Assembly: GCA_964469505.1 (NCBI GenBank)
Contig: CAYXZO010000071.1
Coordinates: forward strand, 1 to 9,344
Direction: 5' to 3'
DNA length: 9,344 nucleotides
Source of the DNA: CAYXZO01 sp964469505
GTDB taxonomy: Bacteria; Fidelibacterota; UBA8477; JABMPR01
A program made the translations under genes and the position numbers. Positions within the stretch are counted from its first letter, which is position 1, and each line of letters starts with the position of its first letter. This document shows positions 6,501 to 9,344 of the stretch, one piece after another. Under the pieces are notes generated by a model. It ran no database searches. It worked only from the letters and a program-made list of their open reading frames with translations, and was not told the DNA's origin.

Positions 6501-7394
6501 GATCTCCTGGGTAGGTGCAAAGGTGACATTGACTGCCACACTATCACCAGGCCTGATGGTGCCTGCAGTCCAATCCACTGTGAAACCGCTGGGAGTGGTG
6601 ATGTTGGTTACTGTCAAGTCGGCATCGCCAGTGTTGCGAATAGTGAAGCTTCGCTGAGTCGAACCTCCTAGCAGCACCACGCCGAAATCCAGGCTGGTGG
6701 GAGAAACTTCGATTACCGGTTTGACAACGATTGCAAAGGAGGCGCTCACCGCCGTGCCCCATTCGCCGTTGGAGTTCATAAAACGCACGTAAAGCCGGTG
6801 ATTGCCTATGTCCAATCCAGTAGCGGCGATATCGATCTGGGCGGAAACGGATTCCTCTAAATCATTGAAAGTTCCATCCGCCGCCGCTAGTGGTACACCG
6901 TGGCCCGGACCAGGATCGGTATCAAAAAAGTATTCGGCCCCGGCGATGGTAGGCTGAGCGGCGGAGGTTACCCTGAAGAAGGTACCTCGCGCCGGTCCCC
7001 AGTAGCCGTCGGAGCGCTTGAGCCTTAAATACAGCCAATGGGAACCTTCCGCCAGCCCCGCGACCGAGGCCGATAAATCAAACTCTTTCTGGGGTTCATC
7101 GAAAGCCCCGTCCACGGGAGCGCTAATAGGCGTGCCGTTGCCGGGGCCGGGGTCGGTATCAATGAAGTACTCCGCGGCAATGATGTAATAATCGGTCTGG
7201 GGTGACTCCATATTGAAGGCTTCTCCCCTGGTTGATCCCCACGGGCCGTCAGAAGCTTGCAATCGTGGATGTATCGTATATTTCCTAGCGCCAGGAGAAG
7301 CAACTTCGGGAGATATATCATCAATGGCCTTTAAAGAGGATGTCCCCAGGAAACTCCCCAGTAAAGCGAGGATTACTGATAAGCGGGCTTGCAT
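3528..7394 (-). CDS. Large modular T9SS-sorted surface protein with choice-of-anchor-D (ASH) repeats
   Basis: This 1288-residue secreted protein has a signal peptide at residues 1-23 (MQARLSVILALLGSFLGTSS). Next come AEYFxDTDPGPG modules of about 80 residues: one half module (about 38-62) and two full ones (about 74-143 and 153-223). Five ASH/choice-of-anchor-D Ig folds follow, near 228-322, 328-432, 438-538, 546-644 and 649-747, with LDFG, NTGT and FAPT signatures. An Ig-like domain (752-856) and a mixed domain with GMISIPSELQQ and GWNQVGTPF half-repeats (866-1020) precede a less clear region to 1180. The end (1197-1288) is a T9SS type A sorting domain with NYPNPFNPTTTI, VFDLLGRKVKTL and SGVYFYVL. 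It should cross the outer membrane by T9SS and be cleaved or anchored there. No catalytic motif is visible, so adhesion or a structural role is inferred. It starts 12 bases after the beta-helix gene, with only a weak SD (GGGTG), and overlaps the next gene by 4 bases. Confidence 0.9.
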   Translation of the reverse strand: MQARLSVILALLGSFLGTSSLKAIDDISPEVASPGARKYTIHPRLQASDGPWGSTRGEAFNMESPQTDYYIIAAEYFIDTDPGPGNGTPISAPVDGAFDEPQKEFDLSASVAGLAEGSHWLYLRLKRSDGYWGPARGTFFRVTSAAQPTIAGAEYFFDTDPGPGHGVPLAAADGTFNDLEESVSAQIDIAATGLDIGNHRLYVRFMNSNGEWGTAVSASFAIVVKPVIEVSPTSLDFGVVLLGGSTQRSFTIRNTGDADLTVTNITTPSGFTVDWTAGTIRPGDSVAVNVTFAPTQEISYTGAITILNNDVTKTVTVTGQGSTVPQPQITITPPSPYDFGEVDIFSQGSKSVTLTLTNTGTAKLWISFMTVSDPRVLSHDFTGLSDSLDIGASLEFNLTFSPRDTVDYQETLTIVNNSSTPNYVYTITGRGVGTFAPHIVVEPGVLDFGTVQVNTPSTLELAVANTGTIDLNLTQVSASNSDFAAQLTAQNSSVAPGDTVTLPVIFTPSQAMAYAETLFIYSNDTPNSPFVVELSGQGSSVPVPDLRVSATSLEFGNHALDEPPVTRQLTISNAGTADLAISSFSTDEPAFTVDVSTAQTLTPGASLTLNVTFQPTENRVYSGHLIIQNNDPDTPTFQVTLSGSSIFPEIVVADTLLAFGEVSVTASRQLTLTVQNQGTDTLKITGFEVSAGLDSVLTISPGSYHLIPGGVKNFTFQFAPTEPVDYDGTVSIFNNDRTVVVHVTGRGIDTIPPEISFDTGALENTGVLANTDITIQATISDNNQIQWARLYYRQGGKAAYDSVAMSQAGNIYSAVIPRAYVTKRGVEYYLKAYDGANERVIPATAPETPAVIRVTLPSLPPITTVASTYGMISIPSELQQKNVRQVLENILGVYDVNKWRVFRWINGAYVELTSSFNFEPGQAFWLITDQQQVITLDTSVSVPTDEDYIISLDQGWNQVGTPFYFNLSWADVIAASPNVVQGGTAFQWNGTEWVTATELEPFKGYFVYTPSGGNILHFPPREAGEGGLLRETTPALQEGEWNLQLIAQNDQYRDAANWVGVRQDAADTWDLRDIPEPPAVDARGVELYLDNTHWETQSGTYSGDFRVPTSQGHAWRLTIRNGAEQNPVKLVLKPEGKLPTGFGIFLIDEALGQVRQLAPGDTLELSTIGHVPRPFLLVVGTEEFLNSRRGPDWIPTNYQLAQNYPNPFNPTTTIVYGLPARTRVSLAVFDLLGRKVKTLVPGDQQMAGYHTVIWDGRDEHGRAVASGVYFYVLEAADFRAMKKMIFLK
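3531..3806 (-). other. T9SS type A C-terminal sorting domain (FlgD-like Ig fold)
   Basis: This covers residues 1197-1288 of the large surface protein. The signature runs from NYQLAQNYPNPFNP through LLGRKVKTL and VIWDGRDEHGR to SGVYFYVLEA, ending MKKMIFLK. In Bacteroidota and relatives this domain targets proteins to the type IX secretion system. It is the strongest lineage marker in the window. No T9SS component gene is present here, so the machinery must lie elsewhere. Confidence 0.88.
5154..6713 (-). repeat. Five tandem ASH / choice-of-anchor-D domains (protein-level repeat)
   Basis: Residues 228-747 hold five repeats of roughly 95-105 residues. Each has the order xVxPxxLxFG, LTxxNTGTxxL, PG(D/A)S, FxPT, Y.G/E.L.I.NND and V.GxG. 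The repeats have diverged at both protein and DNA level, so this is old duplication, not a fresh tandem array. Module 2 departs most: it carries a longer A-B segment (PYDFGEVDIFSQGSK) and a Ser-rich SNN turn (VNNSSTPNY). Confidence 0.85.
6726..7283 (-). repeat. AEYFxDTDPGPG modules: two full and one half copy
   Basis: The SDGPWG, SDGYWG and SNGEWG motifs begin exactly 80 residues apart (48, 128 and 208). AEYFIDTDPGPGNG (74) and AEYFFDTDPGPGHG (153) open only the second and third units. The first unit therefore retains only its C-terminal half, directly after the signal peptide. The acidic DTDPGPG loop looks suited to metal binding, but this is inference. Confidence 0.8.
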
Positions 7395-7406
7395 AAAACA
7401 CCCGAA

Positions 7407-8708
7407 TTAGCGCTTTGAGTTGGAATTCTGTTCAGGCTCAGGCAGGGCAGAGGGCAGTTTTTGCCCTTTCGGATCTATAGGGAACTGGTTCTCCGGACGT
7501 CCCCTGATTGGCAACCGAATGGTTGGCGTCGGTTTCGGCGTTCGCAGTAGCAAAACCGACCCGCCTCCAATACGCCCAGTCGCGGTCAGAGTCAGGGTAC
7601 CTCCGGGCGAGACCTGGGTCGGACTCACGGAGATGGAAAGAACCTCGGGAATGGTGGGAGCTCCTTGTCCATCGTCAAAGGGCCAAGGGCCGCCATATAA
7701 GCCAATATCGTTACGGGATCCATCTACGTCATTATATTCTGGGTATACTACACCCGCGTCAATACAAGGAGATGAAGCGCTCAAGTGAAAATCAAAATTA
7801 TCCTCGTCGAATGAAGTTTCGGTGTAAATGTCGCTAGATGTAAAATTAATGAACTGTGGATCAGCTTCAAGATAGTCATAACCCTTAGTACCCACATTTT
7901 CGTAGGTTATGTTGTAGAAATCATTGTTTGACACTGTTGGCGAACCAGAATTAACATATATCAGCCAATCGCAATTCATAAAAATATTGGAATATATCTC
8001 ATCTGATGCACCATATACTCCTATTGGATATCCATGAGTTACCTGGAGGAATATATTATTATGCACCTTTATGGAGCTTGTATTTTCCAGATAAATACCT
8101 GATTCTGCCTGTGCTATCAAATTATTGGAAATCACCAAACCTTGACTATATGAAGAAACTTTAATCGCGCTAACTCGGCCATAACCCTCAGAAATCTCAG
8201 TTCCCACAAAAATATTATCTCTAATAGTATCATTCTGGCTGTCATTAATTATAAGAGTCCACCAGTTTGTAACTCCATAGTAATACTGGTTGAAAATAAC
8301 TATATTTTTTTCGAAAGTTATATTCCTAGAACCGGAATTAATCTTAATAGCCTGATCATGATCAGCCAGCATTCTAAAACCCTTGACAACCGAATTATTA
8401 GCCGATGATTCAAAAATAAACAGTCCATTATATAAATCCACAAGATAACTACCTCCATTATCCGGGGGCATAAAACCAGACCCAATTATATATAATCTTT
8501 TATCTACAGTAATCGCACCACCGGATTGCTCGTTCAAATAATAAGTTCCGCTCATAACTAGTATTGTATCTCCACTGTGTGCTGCCCCAACCGCATCATT
8601 TATTCTTATATAGTCGCCTCCACCAGCTACATCCACCACAATGATATCACCCATCAAGGGCAAGCCGACCGTTAGATAAATAAATAGAGAAACAGTTAGC
8701 TTTTTCAT
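7407..8708 (-). CDS. Secreted right-handed parallel beta-helix (pectin-lyase-like / NosD-like) protein
   Basis: Numbered from the ATG at 8708 (433 residues), a signal peptide (about 1-20, KKLTVSLFIYLTVGLPLMG) leads into a DUF1565-type opening with DYIRINDAVGAAHSGDTILV and SGTYYL. Residues 60-280 show repeated short strands with Asn ladders (NNSVVKGF, NNLIAQAESGIYLENTS, VHNNIF), typical of parallel beta-helix folds. Residues 305-341 carry the frequent beta-helix ending SASSPCIDAG, NDVDGSRNDIGLYGGP. A partial Ig-like strand set follows (SISVSPTQVSPGGTLTLTATG), then a basic, proline-rich tail without a sorting domain. No pectate-lyase catalytic residues are evident, so binding or a structural role is as likely as polysaccharide cleavage. 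The middle is much more AT-rich than its neighbours. The ATG at 8708 is chosen over a TTG at 8714 because AAGAGGAG sits 9 bases upstream of the ATG and too close to the TTG. Confidence 0.85.
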   Translation of the reverse strand: MKKLTVSLFIYLTVGLPLMGDIIVVDVAGGGDYIRINDAVGAAHSGDTILVMSGTYYLNEQSGGAITVDKRLYIIGSGFMPPDNGGSYLVDLYNGLFIFESSANNSVVKGFRMLADHDQAIKINSGSRNITFEKNIVIFNQYYYGVTNWWTLIINDSQNDTIRDNIFVGTEISEGYGRVSAIKVSSYSQGLVISNNLIAQAESGIYLENTSSIKVHNNIFLQVTHGYPIGVYGASDEIYSNIFMNCDWLIYVNSGSPTVSNNDFYNITYENVGTKGYDYLEADPQFINFTSSDIYTETSFDEDNFDFHLSASSPCIDAGVVYPEYNDVDGSRNDIGLYGGPWPFDDGQGAPTIPEVLSISVSPTQVSPGGTLTLTATGRIGGGSVLLLRTPKPTPTIRLPIRGRPENQFPIDPKGQKLPSALPEPEQNSNSKR

Positions 8709-8717
8709 TTTCAAGCG

Positions 8718-8725
8718 CTCCTCTT
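8718..8725 (-). promoter_or_regulatory. Shine-Dalgarno sequence deciding the beta-helix gene start
   Basis: AAGAGGAG on the minus strand is followed by 9 bases (CGCTTGAAA) and ATG at 8708. The TTG within those 9 bases would be only 3 bases from the SD, so the ATG is the better start. The site lies in the 27-base gap after the CsgG-like gene. Confidence 0.65.
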
Positions 8726-8735
8726 TTATATGTGC

Positions 8736-9317
8736 TTAAGGGGTTGTCGGAGGTTGCGGGGGTAAGGGCAGCCCCTCCTGCCCAGAAGGTGCCAGGTAAA
8801 AGAAATAGACTGCCACTGCTGTCAGGACTACCGTGCCACTACCAATCCAAAACCAGGGACTGTGCCTCTCTTGAATCCCGGCAATCTGATGGGCGATACG
8901 ACGCATGACTTCGACGAGGCCTTCGATATTACCGCGATAGTCCATGTTATAGCTTTGTTCAATCCGACTGGTTTCGCAGTCCACAATTTTAACATCAACC
9001 GTGTAAATCTCCCCCAAGCGTCCCAGGTAACCCAATACTATGTATTTGGCTCCCAACTTCCGGCCGGCCTTAGCCACGGCCAGGGTGTCAAAACCTTCCG
9101 ACTGCTGCAAAGCCAGCTCGCGATTAAGGGCTGCCAGCTCGTTGCGTTCCATGACCTCGAACTTGCCGGTTTTGACGATCTCACTGCGAAAGCGTTCCGA
9201 AAGAATGGTTATTTCATTCTTGTCGAAATTGCCCACCGGCTCCAAGTCCAGGACCGCGATTTTCTGGGCCCAAAGGAGATTTACACTAACAAATAGGAGA
9301 AGAAGTATTCGTTGCAT
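8736..9317 (-). CDS. Small CsgG/TolB-N-like periplasmic protein with C-terminal transmembrane segment
   Basis: This 193-residue protein has a signal peptide (MQRILLLLFVSVNLLWAQ) and then KIAVLDLEP, the opening beta-strand common to CsgG, LpoB and TolB N-terminal folds. Other family marks are LSERFRSEIVKTGKFEVMERNEL (residues 39-61), the AGRKLGAKYIVLGYLGRLGEIYTVDVKIVD stretch (84-113) and a conserved-looking helix (131-148). Unlike curli CsgG (about 260 residues, a lipoprotein pore) it has no lipobox Cys and appears too short to form the transmembrane hairpins. Instead it has a single hydrophobic segment, FWIGSGTVVLTAVAVYFFYLA (156-176), and a Pro-rich tail. It would sit in the periplasm tethered to the inner membrane. 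It is the first gene of the cluster visible here; a GGAG lies 9 bases before its ATG. The fold is confident, the partner unknown. Confidence 0.82.
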   Translation of the reverse strand: MQRILLLLFVSVNLLWAQKIAVLDLEPVGNFDKNEITILSERFRSEIVKTGKFEVMERNELAALNRELALQQSEGFDTLAVAKAGRKLGAKYIVLGYLGRLGEIYTVDVKIVDCETSRIEQSYNMDYRGNIEGLVEVMRRIAHQIAGIQERHSPWFWIGSGTVVLTAVAVYFFYLAPSGQEGLPLPPQPPTTP

Positions 9318-9326
9318 AGGCTCAAG

Positions 9327-9335
9327 CTCCGCTCC
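9327..9335 (-). promoter_or_regulatory. Ribosome binding site of the CsgG-like gene
   Basis: Two GGAG blocks (9332-9335 and 9327-9330 on the minus strand) precede the ATG at 9317. The nearer one has a 9-base spacer. Only 27 bases upstream of the gene are in the window, so the promoter, or an upstream operon member, cannot be seen. Confidence 0.55.
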
Positions 9336-9344
9336 GATTTATGT

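Noticed and set aside
5154..6713. Recent tandem DNA duplication in the ASH array
   Set aside because: The five modules match only at protein motif level and the DNA is well diverged, so the duplication is ancient.
7407..8708. Pectate lyase enzyme call for the beta-helix protein
   Set aside because: The fold is clear, but I could not see a Ca-binding Asp cluster or catalytic Arg/Lys motif of a pectate lyase family, so only the fold is claimed.
8862..9296. Plus-strand open frame of 144 codons
   Set aside because: It is antisense to the CsgG-like gene, which has a signal peptide, RBS and family motifs.
8736..9317. True curli secretion channel CsgG
   Set aside because: There is no lipobox Cys, the core is too short for the pore hairpins, a C-terminal membrane helix is present, and no curli subunit or CsgE/CsgF-like gene is nearby.

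Overview
The window most likely comes from an uncultivated member of the FCB superphylum (Calditrichota, KSB1, Marinimicrobia or Ignavibacteria-like lineages). The main evidence is the C-terminus of the largest protein. It has the YPNPFNP motif and an FlgD-like Ig fold typical of type IX secretion (T9SS type A) sorting domains in that group. The choice-of-anchor-D (ASH) repeat array and the AEYFxDTDPGPG modules fit the same origin. I cannot assign a genus from this sequence.

Layout. Positions 2-73 hold the last 23 codons of a plus-strand gene that enters from the left. Positions 74-645 are a gene-free stretch with degenerate repeats and a candidate hairpin terminator. From 9317 down to 646 five genes run on the minus strand. 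In order of transcription they are: (1) a small CsgG/TolB-like periplasmic protein with a C-terminal membrane segment (8736-9317); (2) a secreted parallel beta-helix protein (7407-8708); (3) a 1288-residue modular surface protein with a T9SS sorting domain (3528-7394); (4) a 528-residue LPP20/FlgT-like protein with an Ig-like insert and a second LpoB/CsgG-like domain (1945-3531); (5) an NlpC/P60 lipoprotein fused to a beta-strand-rich C-terminal domain (646-1833). Junctions are 27 nt, 12 nt, a 4-nt ATGA overlap, then 111 nt containing a strong hairpin. The first four genes therefore look co-transcribed, and the fifth may be expressed at a different level.

Function (inference). Every product carries an export signal and none is a recognisable cytoplasmic enzyme. 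The cluster resembles a cell-surface display or envelope-assembly unit: two large extracellular proteins, two proteins with the CsgG/LpoB/FlgT-type fold that usually work at the outer membrane, and a peptidoglycan hydrolase. I recognise each family, but not the five-gene combination as a named system.

Two starts are moved from the longest ORF because a Shine-Dalgarno sequence fits a downstream ATG better (1833 instead of 1842; 8708 instead of 8714). I saw no tRNA, rRNA, CRISPR array, transposase or phage gene.
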